This document shows, in pieces, positions 5,564 to 14,055 of a stretch of 16,324 nucleotides of DNA. Within the stretch, counting starts at the first letter, position 1; each line of letters opens with the position of its first letter. A program made the position numbers and the translations under genes. The notes below the pieces were generated by a model. It was not told the origin of the DNA. It made no database searches and saw only the letters and a program-made list of their open reading frames with translations. The stretch comes from an uncultured Bacteroidota bacterium. GTDB taxonomy: Bacteria > Bacteroidota > Bacteroidia > Chitinophagales > Chitinophagaceae. The DNA is taken from the NCBI GenBank assembly GCA_946479055.1, contig CAMLEX010000017.1, positions 1 to 16,324 on the forward strand, read 5' to 3'.

Positions 5564-6823
5564 TTAATGCAAAACCTCAACGGCTTTTTCACTATGCTTA
5601 TGTCCTTTTAGCCCAAAAAATAATACCACAACAAAACAAAGTAATGGTACTATATAACCGTATTGAATATTATTTGTTTTATCAGCTATATATCCAAGTA
5701 TAGGAGGCAAAATAGCTCCTCCTACAATTGACATGATTATTAAACTGGAACCCGATTTTGTATCTATTCCCAGGTCCTGTATACCTAAAGCAAAAATGGT
5801 AGGAAACATAATAGACATAAAAAAAGAGATGCCGATAACTGCATATAATGTTATCATACCCGACGCAAAAATAGTTACCAGGCATAAAAGGATACTCAAA
5901 ACTGAATATAATGCCAGTAGCCTTGCTGGATGAATATATTTCATTAAAAAAGTTCCGACAAATCTGCCAATCATAAAAGCAAGTCCCGCAGCGCCTGAAT
6001 AATAAGAGGCTTCCTTTTCACTTACTCCTGCAGCCTTTGTAGCAAATAAAATAAGAAAACTAAGGATACATACCTGTGCGCCTACATAAAAAAATTGTGC
6101 TATAACTGCCCAGCTTAAGTGCTTATGTTTAAACGCATGTAAAAAACCTGCTTTTTCAATTTCTTCATCATCCTTTTTATCGGGTAACCTGGTAAAAAAG
6201 AAAATAGCGGCAACTACAAGGATAGCGCAACCTAAAATAATATATGGAAGTTTTACAGTTGAGGTTTCTGCCAGCAAGTAGGTATTTCTGGCCTGATCTG
6301 ACATAGCTGCCAGTCCCGCTTCATCTACAGGGTTATCAGCAAGGATAAAATGGCCACCTGCAATAGGCGCTAAAAATGCTGCAAGGCCATTAAACGATTG
6401 GGCAAAATTTAATCTTTGTGTAGAGGTTTCCGGAGCTCCCAATATAGTGGCATAAGGATTGGCTGCTGTTTCTAAAATTGTTAATCCGCAAGCTACAATA
6501 AACAAAGCCCCCAGGAAAAATGCATACTGCATGGTATTAGCTGCAGGAACAAACAAAAAACAACCCACCGCAAAGAGAGCAAGCCCGATCAATATACCGG
6601 TTTTATATCCGTACTTCTTCATGATTACACCGGCAGGAATAGCCATTAAAAAATAGGCTATAAAAACCGCCGAATCAACCAGTGAAGCTTGCAAAGTATT
6701 TAAACTAAAAGCCCTTCGCAAATGTGGAATAAGAATCGGATCCAGGTTATGTACAAAGCCCCAGAAAAAAAATAAGCTGGTTACAAGGATAAATGGAAAA
6801 AGATACTTTTTTGTTTGATTCAT
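5564..6823 (-). CDS. fucP: L-fucose:H+ symporter permease (FucP-type MFS transporter)
   Basis: A 419-residue, 12-helix inner-membrane symporter of the FHS family that brings L-fucose (or a related 6-deoxyhexose) into the cytoplasm with protons. I chose the ATG at 6823 (MNQTKKYLF) because the 20 codons upstream in frame lack hydrophobic or family character. Helix 1 (TSLFFFWGFVHNLDPILIPHL, split here as residues 15-23 and 24-35) carries D28, near the position of the E. coli D46. The strongly conserved ILETAANPY at 116-124 contains E118, equivalent to E. coli E135, used for proton coupling. The A-like motif AGVIMKKYGYKTG is at 64-76. The central loop at 213-236 is charged. It is the first gene of the sugar module, 151 bases after the pectin genes, so a promoter may lie there; none is clear. 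Confidence 0.93.
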   Translation of the reverse strand: MNQTKKYLFPFILVTSLFFFWGFVHNLDPILIPHLRRAFSLNTLQASLVDSAVFIAYFLMAIPAGVIMKKYGYKTGILIGLALFAVGCFLFVPAANTMQYAFFLGALFIVACGLTILETAANPYATILGAPETSTQRLNFAQSFNGLAAFLAPIAGGHFILADNPVDEAGLAAMSDQARNTYLLAETSTVKLPYIILGCAILVVAAIFFFTRLPDKKDDEEIEKAGFLHAFKHKHLSWAVIAQFFYVGAQVCILSFLILFATKAAGVSEKEASYYSGAAGLAFMIGRFVGTFLMKYIHPARLLALYSVLSILLCLVTIFASGMITLYAVIGISFFMSIMFPTIFALGIQDLGIDTKSGSSLIIMSIVGGAILPPILGYIADKTNNIQYGYIVPLLCFVVVLFFGLKGHKHSEKAVEVLH

Positions 6824-6951
6824 ATTAGGCAACCGTTTGAACCGGTCATAACCCGAAAGATATAAGTTTTTGCAACACTGCACTTAAAAACATAGTCTAA
6901 TTTCTCTTTCATGTTAATTTTGTGGAATAATTTGATAAAATAAAATAGTAT

Positions 6952-6974
6952 TTCGTCAGGAGTTGACCGACGAA
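6952..6974 (-). terminator. Possible weak hairpin after the last pectin gene
   Basis: TTCGTC (6952-6957) and GACGAA (6969-6974) form a 6-bp stem with an 11-base loop directly after the TGA stop of the pectin methylesterase gene. The transcript continues with an AT-rich run (ATACTATTTTATTTTA) rather than a clean T-tract. It may attenuate or end the pectin transcript before fucP. The stem is short, so confidence is low. The remaining gap to 6824 is AT-rich, with no other feature I can support. Confidence 0.35.
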
Positions 6975-7958
6975 TCACTCATTTTTATTGGGATTCCAAT
7001 CCACAAAAATATTTTGCAGGTTATATTCCTTTACCTGTTCATCCGTTAGCTGATGGCTCCATCTTACACGTTTGTTGGTAGTGGCGCCTTTTCCTGTGTT
7101 TTTATATTCTGCATAAAAAGTTGTTTTTTCAGCATCCGGTTTGTCCCAGTTATGCCAGCCTTCCGGCCTGATCAGGTCTCCTAAATAACATTGAATAAAA
7201 ACAGTTTTTGCAAAAGGACGCCAGGGCCTCCCCAGATAAAATGAATGGGGTATATCGCCGGTTATTTTACAATGAAGAAAAACATAACCAAACCTGGCGG
7301 TATCGGGTGTAGAAGCGGCTGTGAGGTATTGGCCTCCTTTTTTACAAAAAATTTCACAGCTATCAAATACCGCGGTAGATGAGCCGAAGATAAAATCAGT
7401 AGTGCCTTCTATATAACAGTTTTTATAATACTGGCGGCTGGCCCCACCTTTGCCAAAAGTGTATAACGTATCCTGGAAACCGAGAAATTTACAATTCCTG
7501 AATTTTGTTCTGTCACCCCCAGCCCAAACTGCCACGGCCTGTCCTACGGGACCGGCACTATTTTGAAAGCTGATATTTTCAGCCGAAAAATCCCTGCCAT
7601 AGATATAAAAAGAGGAAGACCCCGATGTTCCCATTTCTTCACCAAAAATATTTTTCTTGCTTGCATAATCATCATACGTAAGAATTACACTATCTACATG
7701 CTCACCGATAAAACGCACCGCATTCTTTGATTCCGCCAACACCAGTTTTTCTTTATAGGTTCCCTTTTTAATAAAAATGGTTGTTTCATTTTTGCGGAGA
7801 TCGGGCACTGCATTAATAGCCGCCTGGATGGTGCTGAAATTTCCGCTGCCATCTTTAGCAACAATAAAATCATACTTGTTATTTCGTTGTGCAACCAGGG
7901 CATTTGAAAAAGAAATGAATAGGATTAACAAGGTTATCCGGTTCCGGTACATACTCAT
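6975..7958 (-). CDS. Pectin methylesterase (CE8), downstream copy
   Basis: A 327-residue secreted pectinesterase that de-esterifies methylated homogalacturonan, releasing methanol and exposing sites for pectate lyase. Residues 1-24 are a signal peptide ending LVAQ. The CE8 beta-helix signatures are complete: KGTYKE (65-70), GPVGQAVA with Q140, GFQDT with Q162 and the catalytic D163, TTDFIFG with the catalytic D188, and LGRPW with R244 and W246. It begins 30 bases after the esterase gene and is probably the last pectin gene of the transcript. A second CE8 enzyme is two genes upstream. The pair share long identical stretches around the active site (SAGPVGQA, IEGTTDFIFG), suggesting an old tandem duplication with different preferences for substitution pattern. 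An overall identity value was not computed. Confidence 0.96.
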   Translation of the reverse strand: MSMYRNRITLLILFISFSNALVAQRNNKYDFIVAKDGSGNFSTIQAAINAVPDLRKNETTIFIKKGTYKEKLVLAESKNAVRFIGEHVDSVILTYDDYASKKNIFGEEMGTSGSSSFYIYGRDFSAENISFQNSAGPVGQAVAVWAGGDRTKFRNCKFLGFQDTLYTFGKGGASRQYYKNCYIEGTTDFIFGSSTAVFDSCEIFCKKGGQYLTAASTPDTARFGYVFLHCKITGDIPHSFYLGRPWRPFAKTVFIQCYLGDLIRPEGWHNWDKPDAEKTTFYAEYKNTGKGATTNKRVRWSHQLTDEQVKEYNLQNIFVDWNPNKNE

Positions 7959-7988
7959 TCTTATTTTTCTATATCCAATTAATAGGGT

Positions 7989-8915
7989 TTATTTAAAAGG
8001 TATTGATGCCGCAAAACCTGTTTCCTTCAACCATAGTTCCAGCAAATTCATCCATAGATCAGTAGAGCCGGGATTATCATCCAACCTTATGCCATGTCCG
8101 CCCTGTGGAAATATATGAATGCTGGCATTCACGTTCTTATCAATTAAAGCATTATAGAAAAAAAGACTGTTTTGTACTTTAACCGAACTGTCATTTAAAG
8201 CATGTACTATAAATGTTGGCGGGGTAGCAGACGAAACCTGCAATTCATTTGAATATTTGTCCATCATCTGCTTTGTGCTGTCGGGGCCGATGAAATATTT
8301 TTTGCTTCCGGGATGAGCATATTTACCCATGCTGATAACAGGTGAAAGTAATATCATAAAATTTGCACGGTAACTGAATGTATCCAGGTAGTCCTTGACA
8401 GAAGATACATCTTCGAAATGAGTAGCCAGTGTACTAGCTACATGCCCACCGGCCGATACGCCCATCACTCCTATTTTATCTGTTTTGATATTCCATTTTG
8501 ATGCATTGGCCCTGATAAGCCTCATAGCTCTTTGCGCATCCTGCAATGGTGCGAGTTGCCTTTGCTGCAGATCCTGTTGATGAGGTAACCGATAAATAAG
8601 TACCAAAGCATTTACGCCAATGCTATTGTACCACTTAGCCAAATTGAATCCATTATACATATGAGATAATCGTTCGTAACCGCCCCCGGGGCAGATCAAT
8701 ACGGCTGTTCCTTTGTTCTCTGATTTTGGTACAACAAAAGCATATATGCCCGGTGTTGCTACCCGCCATATTCTTTCATTAAATAAACTATCAGTTATTT
8801 TTTTTCCATTAGCATTGGGCTTATTTCCATCCGGCCACAACGGAATAAACTCTTGCGAATTTGCCCTTGCTATAACTCCTGTGATAAACGATAATAAGAA
8901 AAAAAGTTTTATCAT
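7989..8915 (-). CDS. Secreted alpha/beta-hydrolase esterase, probable pectin acetylesterase
   Basis: A 308-residue alpha/beta-hydrolase with a signal peptide (about 1-20, ending RANS). The oxyanion segment CPGGGYERLS is at 75-84, the nucleophile S154 is in GVSAG, and likely triad partners are D242 (ALNDSS) and H274 (GGHG). The fold is that of carbohydrate acetylesterase-like members of the BD-FAE/Abhydrolase_3 group. It starts in a 4-base ATGA overlap with the upstream pectin methylesterase gene, so translation is probably coupled. Its place between two methylesterases argues that it removes acetyl or a similar ester group from pectin, but no carbohydrate-binding module or substrate-specific motif proves this; feruloyl or generic carboxylesterase activity is possible. 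Confidence 0.85.
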   Translation of the reverse strand: MIKLFFLLSFITGVIARANSQEFIPLWPDGNKPNANGKKITDSLFNERIWRVATPGIYAFVVPKSENKGTAVLICPGGGYERLSHMYNGFNLAKWYNSIGVNALVLIYRLPHQQDLQQRQLAPLQDAQRAMRLIRANASKWNIKTDKIGVMGVSAGGHVASTLATHFEDVSSVKDYLDTFSYRANFMILLSPVISMGKYAHPGSKKYFIGPDSTKQMMDKYSNELQVSSATPPTFIVHALNDSSVKVQNSLFFYNALIDKNVNASIHIFPQGGHGIRLDDNPGSTDLWMNLLELWLKETGFAASIPFK

Positions 8916-9937
8916 TTACTTTGCTTTGAAGGCCATTCAAATGGTTTTGACCTGATTTTCAGAAACCAATCGCTTCCTGTAGTGATAGTAGAATTTGTTG
9001 TGAAAAAAATATTTTCAACCGTATACTCTTTCGCTTCCTTTTCTGTTAACTGTTTGGACCATTTAACCCGTTGCGAATAATCAGCGCCTTTCCCGGTATT
9101 TTTATATTCTGCATAAAAAACTGTTTTTTCATTTTCTGGATTACCCCAGTTATTCCATCCTTCAGGAGCTATTTGTTTGGGTAATTCACAACGAATAAAA
9201 ACCGTTTTGGAAAAAGCACGCCAGGGTCTGCCTAAATAAAGTTTATTGACAGATGAATCAGCTACTATTTTGCAATCCAAAAAAACAAACCCAAATTTTT
9301 TTCCTTCTGTGGTATTGGCGGCTGTTATGTACGAATCAGATTTGGCCCTGATGGTACAGTTTTGAAATACAGCGGTGGATGGACCAAAAATAAAATCCGT
9401 AGTTCCTTCTATTAAACAATTAAGAAAGCATTGCCTTGAATTTTCACCTGCTGCATAAATAGTATCCTGGTTGCCGATAAACCGGCAATTTTTAAATACG
9501 GCGTTATCCGCATCGACATATAGTGCCAACGCTTGTCCTACTGGTCCTGCTGAATTGACAAATGTGATATTCTCAGCTACAAACCGGTTACCGGATATTT
9601 TTGCCGTATAAGAAGTGAATGTATTTGTTTTCCCTCTTCCCGAATAATCATTAAATGTGATGATCGTTTTCTCTACACTTTCCCCAATAAAAGTTACATC
9701 TGTGTTATTCGCCGGCAATTCTATCTTTTCATTATATACGCCATTCTTAATATAGAGTGTGATCGGCGCTAAAGGAAAAACCCGCATGGCATCAATAGCA
9801 TGCTGTATGAACTTATAATCACCGCTCCCATCCTTTGCTACGGTAAATACATATTTATATTGCTGCGGATTGGAGGTTTGAGCAAATAAATCCGGGGCAA
9901 AAAATAAAATCAATAGGCCGATCAATAACTTTTTCAT
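8912..9937 (-). CDS. Pectin methylesterase (CE8), upstream copy
   Basis: A 341-residue secreted CE8 pectinesterase. The signal peptide is about residues 1-20 (ends LFAQ). Visible motifs are KNGVYNE (64-70), GPVGQALA with Q135, NQDT with Q157 and the catalytic D158, TTDFIFG with D181, and LGRPW with R237 and W239. Compared with the downstream copy it has a C-terminal tail of roughly 25 residues (from about 314, TNSTITTGSDWF...) of no recognised domain. The gene ends AAATGA, where the esterase ATG overlaps its stop codon. It starts 38 bases after the SGNH esterase gene. Together with the lyase and esterases it would demethylate and open pectin outside the cytoplasm. Confidence 0.96.
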   Translation of the reverse strand: MKKLLIGLLILFFAPDLFAQTSNPQQYKYVFTVAKDGSGDYKFIQHAIDAMRVFPLAPITLYIKNGVYNEKIELPANNTDVTFIGESVEKTIITFNDYSGRGKTNTFTSYTAKISGNRFVAENITFVNSAGPVGQALALYVDADNAVFKNCRFIGNQDTIYAAGENSRQCFLNCLIEGTTDFIFGPSTAVFQNCTIRAKSDSYITAANTTEGKKFGFVFLDCKIVADSSVNKLYLGRPWRAFSKTVFIRCELPKQIAPEGWNNWGNPENEKTVFYAEYKNTGKGADYSQRVKWSKQLTEKEAKEYTVENIFFTTNSTITTGSDWFLKIRSKPFEWPSKQSK

Positions 9938-9975
9938 TGAGAATACCGTTTTTCAATTTCACCGAAGCAGAAGAA

Positions 9976-10728
9976 TTATTTTTTGATTACAGGCTTAACT
10001 ATTCTTTCGGACAAATCAAGCTTCAGGTTCTTTATTTCTGCTAAAACTATTTCTGCTATTTTTCTTGCGCCCAGCTCGCTGAAGTGAGTGTCATCCTGTT
10101 TACCTTCCGGATAATTAGGATGCTCACCGGGAGACAGGTAATTCAATAAATATTTAGAGGTTTCAGGGCCCAGTTGCTGAAACAATACCTTGCTCTTTTC
10201 TGACAGATCAATTAATGGAACATTATTTTCTTTTGCCACATCACGGACTATCTGCGCATACACAGCATGAGTCTCCATTATATTGCCGGTGCTATCAAAC
10301 TTTCTGCGGGCAACGGGTGTAATCAGAACAGGATTCCCTTTCTTATTCCTGATATCAGTAACATACTTAATAAGATTTGCTTTAAAATCTTTCTCCGGTG
10401 TATAGCTTTTTTTAGTAGGCACTTCATCATTGTGGCCAAACTGGATGAATACATAATCTCCTTCCTGCAATTCATTCACAACAGGCTCCCATCTCTTTTC
10501 TTCCATAAATGTCCTGGTACTTCGGCCATTCATCGCCCGGTTATCAACTGTAACAGTCGAATCCCAAAAATAAACAAAAGGCATACCCCAGCCGGTTTCA
10601 GGAAATGCTTTCGGGTCTTTAATAGCAATGGTTGAATCACCTATAAGAAAAATTCTTATTTTCTTCTTTTCGGGTAAGGAAAAGGCAAGAGCCGAAACCG
10701 CCACCAGAATTAATAACCTTTTTTTCAT
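9976..10728 (-). CDS. SGNH-fold rhamnogalacturonan acetylesterase (CE12-like)
   Basis: A 250-residue esterase of the GDSL/SGNH superfamily, resembling rhamnogalacturonan acetylesterases that remove acetyl groups from galacturonate in the RG-I backbone. Residues 1-18 form a signal peptide. The four SGNH blocks are present: GDST with S32, NGRST with G68, GHND with N100, and DDTH with the D212/H215 pair. WGMPF (47-51) and the RRKFD stretch (141-145) also fit the family. The ATG overlaps the TGA of the pectate lyase gene by four bases (ATGA), indicating translational coupling. Acetyl removal from RG-I would link the pectin module to release of deoxyhexose units handled by the genes downstream; that link is inference. 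Confidence 0.92.
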   Translation of the reverse strand: MKKRLLILVAVSALAFSLPEKKKIRIFLIGDSTIAIKDPKAFPETGWGMPFVYFWDSTVTVDNRAMNGRSTRTFMEEKRWEPVVNELQEGDYVFIQFGHNDEVPTKKSYTPEKDFKANLIKYVTDIRNKKGNPVLITPVARRKFDSTGNIMETHAVYAQIVRDVAKENNVPLIDLSEKSKVLFQQLGPETSKYLLNYLSPGEHPNYPEGKQDDTHFSELGARKIAEIVLAEIKNLKLDLSERIVKPVIKK

Positions 10729-12152
10729 TTCACCAAAGTATTGATATAAACTTCTATGTTAGTATAAAATTTATGCAGTGTCGCCTTGTTCGAATCGGTT
10801 GCATCAGTTGGATTCAATCCTTTCTTCTTTTCCCATTCATCCGGCATGCCGTCTTTATCTGTATCCGATGGGGCAGGTGATGATTGCAATGCGGGCCACG
10901 CATTAACAGTGCGTTCAAACGGCGAATGATGCGGATAACCACCCTGTACATCAATAATGCTTCCGGTTCTGTTTCTTACATCATTTATAATTCTTTCATC
11001 CAAAGTATCTCTTTTGTAACTGGCGCCGGAATATTGTAAAACAGATTCATAAGCTTCGTTTGCGGTTTGTATACTAATATCGCTGGAGGGATGTGGTTTA
11101 TCAATAATAGTATTTCGTTTATCTTCTTCTGTTCCCCCGTTGCCCATTGTAATACCCAGCCAATTGTTTTTTGAAATATCAGTGGCACCGTCTACATAGT
11201 TCCCATTTACATACCATTTGCCAAAAGGTATACTTTCATTCCTTCCGGGGTTTACAATACGAAAGCGAACATTTTTACTGGTAGAAGGTCCATATTTATA
11301 ATAATTATTGATGATATTATAATCGCCGCCTTCTCCTGCATAAATATTATTTCCACCCCAGTTATAGATCACATTGTTGCAATAATCAACAAACTCTGTT
11401 TGTGTATGCCGTATACCATTGAAACGTGGTGTACGGTTATTACAATGAGCAAATAAATTATGATGTGCCGTTAAATGTTTGCCTCCCCATATACCGCCAA
11501 AACCGTGTCGCTCCCAGTCTTTATCGCCTTCCTCAAAATGGTAAGAGTAACTGAGAGGCTCTGAAATTATATTCCATTGCAATGTTGTACTATCACCCGC
11601 ATATACAGAGCATACTTCATCATTACTCCAACTGAACGTACAATGATCAATGATGATATGCTTTTTACCCGAACTTCCAAAAGCATCTTCACTGCCACTG
11701 CCATCCACCATCCCTTTTTGGCGCTGCCATTTATCGCCCAAACGAAAACGCATATAGCGAATGATTATATTATCACCACCCAGGCCAACAGATTTATCTG
11801 CAATGCAAATACCATCTCCTGGAGCAGTTTGACCTCCAATAGTGGCGTTAGCTTTAATAGAAATGGATTTATCTAAATGAATCGTTCCCGATATCGCAAA
11901 TACAATGATGCGTGGCCCTTTGCCTTCTGCTGCCTCCCGAAAACTACCGGGGCCAGTATCATTTAAATTAGTAACAACAAAAATTTTTCCGCCGCGGCCT
12001 CCTGTTGTATTCTTGCCAAATCCTTCCGCTCCGGGAAAAGCAATGGCGGCAGTTTCATTTACAACATCAACAACTTTTTTTTGTGCATGACAGGAAACCA
12101 GAATTGCAGCTTGTAAAAAGCAAAGAATACTATATTGTTTAAATGGCATCAT
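10725..12152 (-). CDS. Pectate lyase, PL1-type, lipoprotein
   Basis: A right-handed beta-helix lyase that cuts polygalacturonate by beta-elimination with Ca2+. I chose the ATG at 12152 (MMPFKQYS...), giving 475 residues, because an ATG at 12203 would translate the hairpin at 12167-12187. From 12152 the N-terminus is a lipoprotein signal with lipobox LVSC and acylated C21, so the enzyme is likely membrane anchored, possibly surface displayed. Family features are AFPGAEGFGKNTTGGRGGK (38-56), IDHCTFSWSNDE (168-179, Ca-binding acids D178/E179) and NNRTPRFNG (238-246, with R243 as the probable catalytic base). A C-terminal calcium-type loop, DTDKDGMPDEWE, is at 430-441. The stop overlaps the next ATG. 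The general lyase assignment is firm; the exact PL1 subfamily is from memory. Confidence 0.93.
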   Translation of the reverse strand: MMPFKQYSILCFLQAAILVSCHAQKKVVDVVNETAAIAFPGAEGFGKNTTGGRGGKIFVVTNLNDTGPGSFREAAEGKGPRIIVFAISGTIHLDKSISIKANATIGGQTAPGDGICIADKSVGLGGDNIIIRYMRFRLGDKWQRQKGMVDGSGSEDAFGSSGKKHIIIDHCTFSWSNDEVCSVYAGDSTTLQWNIISEPLSYSYHFEEGDKDWERHGFGGIWGGKHLTAHHNLFAHCNNRTPRFNGIRHTQTEFVDYCNNVIYNWGGNNIYAGEGGDYNIINNYYKYGPSTSKNVRFRIVNPGRNESIPFGKWYVNGNYVDGATDISKNNWLGITMGNGGTEEDKRNTIIDKPHPSSDISIQTANEAYESVLQYSGASYKRDTLDERIINDVRNRTGSIIDVQGGYPHHSPFERTVNAWPALQSSPAPSDTDKDGMPDEWEKKKGLNPTDATDSNKATLHKFYTNIEVYINTLVK

Positions 12153-12166
12153 ATTTTTAAAACTAA

Positions 12167-12187
12167 GGGCTGCTACAAGAGCAGCCC
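12167..12187 (-). terminator. Hairpin between susD-like and pectate lyase genes
   Basis: A perfect 8-bp stem, GGGCTGCT / AGCAGCCC, with a 5-base loop, in the 64-base gap after the SusD-like gene. On the minus-strand transcript it is followed by TTAGTTTT, a weak T-tract. It probably acts as a partial terminator or a 3'-end stabiliser that lets the SusCD mRNA exceed the downstream enzyme mRNA; which of these cannot be told from sequence. Confidence 0.6.
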
Positions 12188-12216
12188 ATGTATTATTAAT
12201 CATTAAACCTTAACTA

Positions 12217-14034
12217 TCAGTAACCGGGATTTTGTTGCAACTTGCCCTGGTAGGACGCAAGGGTTGCCTGATCATATGGAAACAACTCACTTTTACCAGC
12301 TACAAAAAAAGAAGCAAGCCCTTGCCACAATGGCTTACTGTCAATAGCGTTAGCGGTCAAATGCTGCGCCCAGTCTGCCTTTGTCCAACCTGTTGTTGAT
12401 AAAGGCACCTGCGTTGGTCTCCAGAAAGGTTGGGCATTGGCCGGTGCACCTTCTCCGGCATAAAACTGAATTTCTTCCCCATTATTTTTCCAATAGATAT
12501 ATTGCGGCACATTCTCGTAAGGCGCTACACGGTCACGTATATTCTGAATCTTTGTCCTGGTTTCTTCTAGTTTAGCAGCCAACAAATTCCAGCGCAGCAA
12601 GTCATACTTTCTTATTCCTTCATGTCCAAACTCAAGAAAGCGTTCGTTGACGATAGCATTAAAAAAACCGGATTTATCAGTTGGTGTAAGCCCCATTAAA
12701 GCTTCATTTCCTTTGTAAGCCCTCTTTCTTACTTCTTCAAATGCTGCTATGGCTTCAGGTGTTGGGCCATTGTTGATTTCATTCACTGCTTCCGCATACA
12801 TCAGCAAAACATCGGAGAAACGAATAAGGCTCCAATTGTATCCAACGTTTAAAACCGTGCCGGGTAATAAAGGAACCCGCCAGTCGCGACGGTATTTGCC
12901 GGTGTTTAATTCACCTAAGCGACGCTGGCTTTTTATGTTTGAAGATGATGATACCTGGTAATGAGTAATGGTTACATTACGTCTAGTATCTACTGAATCA
13001 AAGGCATAGAAATAATTTGGCAGCATGATGATGCCACCGCCTCCGGCTCCATATCTCGAGGCATTGCTGAGGTTAGGTCCGTCGTAATTACCCATACGGC
13101 TATCGCTGTTACCATTTCCACCGCCTGCCCCAACTTCAAATATTATCTCACCTTTTGGATCGTAGACGAACGAGGTCACTTTTTTCCACACATCTTCGTA
13201 GTTAGGATTCAGATCGTGCTGATTCCGGTTAGCCATTAGTTCTTCACATTCCTGTTTGGCAATCTGGTAATAGGTAAGATAATCTGCCCTGCGTTCCATT
13301 TGGCCATTGCTGCGCAAAGAATATCCGCCACGGAACAATGCCAGTTTTGCACGAAGTGCTTTTACTGCGCCAAGTGTAATTCTTTCATTTCTTGGACCTG
13401 CATCTGTTCTCCAGGGTACAAGGTCTTTTGCTATTGCTAAGTCAGCGATCAACTTATCGTATGTAGAATCGCGGTTAGTAGAAGGAATGAACAAGTCGGT
13501 TTGTTTATAAGCAGGGATCATTGGCGCCGGAACATCACCCCAATTTCTTATCAGTTCAAATAAAAATTGTGCTCTTAAGGTCAATGCTTCGCCATGCAAC
13601 CGTTTCAATTGGGATTGCTCAATATCGGTGCCACTGGTATATTGAGCCATCAACGGGATCTGTTCAATGCAAAGATTTGCTTTTTCTATTCCCCTGTATA
13701 ATTGACGGAAAGGATTAGAAATTTCAGCGTTTGTCAGCAACAACTGGTAACGGCCCACTCCCCTTCTTCCATTATCAATATTACCGCTAACAATGCCTTC
13801 GTCTGAATCATAAGGATAATACATACTAATACGGATGCCATATCCATTATCCCCTTGCAGTTCATCATACACTCCGATAAGAGCATTAGTGGCATTTGAT
13901 ACATCTGAAAATGCCTGGGAAATACTATACTGTGATACCGGTTCAACTTCAGTATATTTTTTACAACCAACTGCTGACAATACAACAATCAGTAACAGGC
14001 AACCGGCTAACCATTGAAAAAATTTATTTTGCAT
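12217..14034 (-). CDS. SusD/RagB-family nutrient-binding outer-membrane lipoprotein
   Basis: A 605-residue surface glycan-binding lipoprotein that forms the lid of the SusC transporter and captures oligosaccharides, here presumably pectic. The signal peptide ends in the lipobox SAVGC with C24 as the acylated residue. SusD hallmarks are YRGIEKANLCIEQIP at about 113-127, the TPR-like helices with LTLRAQFLFELIRNWGDVP, the LIRFSDVLLMYAEAVNE helix and NERFLEFGHEGIRKYDLLRW. It begins 21 bases after the SusC stop, the usual tight pairing. Length is slightly above many SusD proteins, consistent with the long C-terminal part rich in W and Y (about 540-590). The ligand cannot be read from sequence; pectin is inferred from the enzymes downstream. 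Confidence 0.97.
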   Translation of the reverse strand: MQNKFFQWLAGCLLLIVVLSAVGCKKYTEVEPVSQYSISQAFSDVSNATNALIGVYDELQGDNGYGIRISMYYPYDSDEGIVSGNIDNGRRGVGRYQLLLTNAEISNPFRQLYRGIEKANLCIEQIPLMAQYTSGTDIEQSQLKRLHGEALTLRAQFLFELIRNWGDVPAPMIPAYKQTDLFIPSTNRDSTYDKLIADLAIAKDLVPWRTDAGPRNERITLGAVKALRAKLALFRGGYSLRSNGQMERRADYLTYYQIAKQECEELMANRNQHDLNPNYEDVWKKVTSFVYDPKGEIIFEVGAGGGNGNSDSRMGNYDGPNLSNASRYGAGGGGIIMLPNYFYAFDSVDTRRNVTITHYQVSSSSNIKSQRRLGELNTGKYRRDWRVPLLPGTVLNVGYNWSLIRFSDVLLMYAEAVNEINNGPTPEAIAAFEEVRKRAYKGNEALMGLTPTDKSGFFNAIVNERFLEFGHEGIRKYDLLRWNLLAAKLEETRTKIQNIRDRVAPYENVPQYIYWKNNGEEIQFYAGEGAPANAQPFWRPTQVPLSTTGWTKADWAQHLTANAIDSKPLWQGLASFFVAGKSELFPYDQATLASYQGKLQQNPGY

Positions 14035-14055
14035 ACATCAATCGTTTTGTTTTTA

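Noticed and set aside
6824..6883. Upstream ATG at 6883 adding 20 residues to FucP
   Set aside because: The extra residues (MQCCKNLYLSGYD...) do not look like the family, while MNQTKKYLFPF at 6823 is a natural N-terminus before helix 1.
6840..6910. Possible Bacteroidota -7 elements (TATGTTTT, TATCTTTC on the minus strand) before fucP
   Set aside because: Each differs from TANNTTTG and neither has a TTTG-like -33 element about 19-21 bases upstream.
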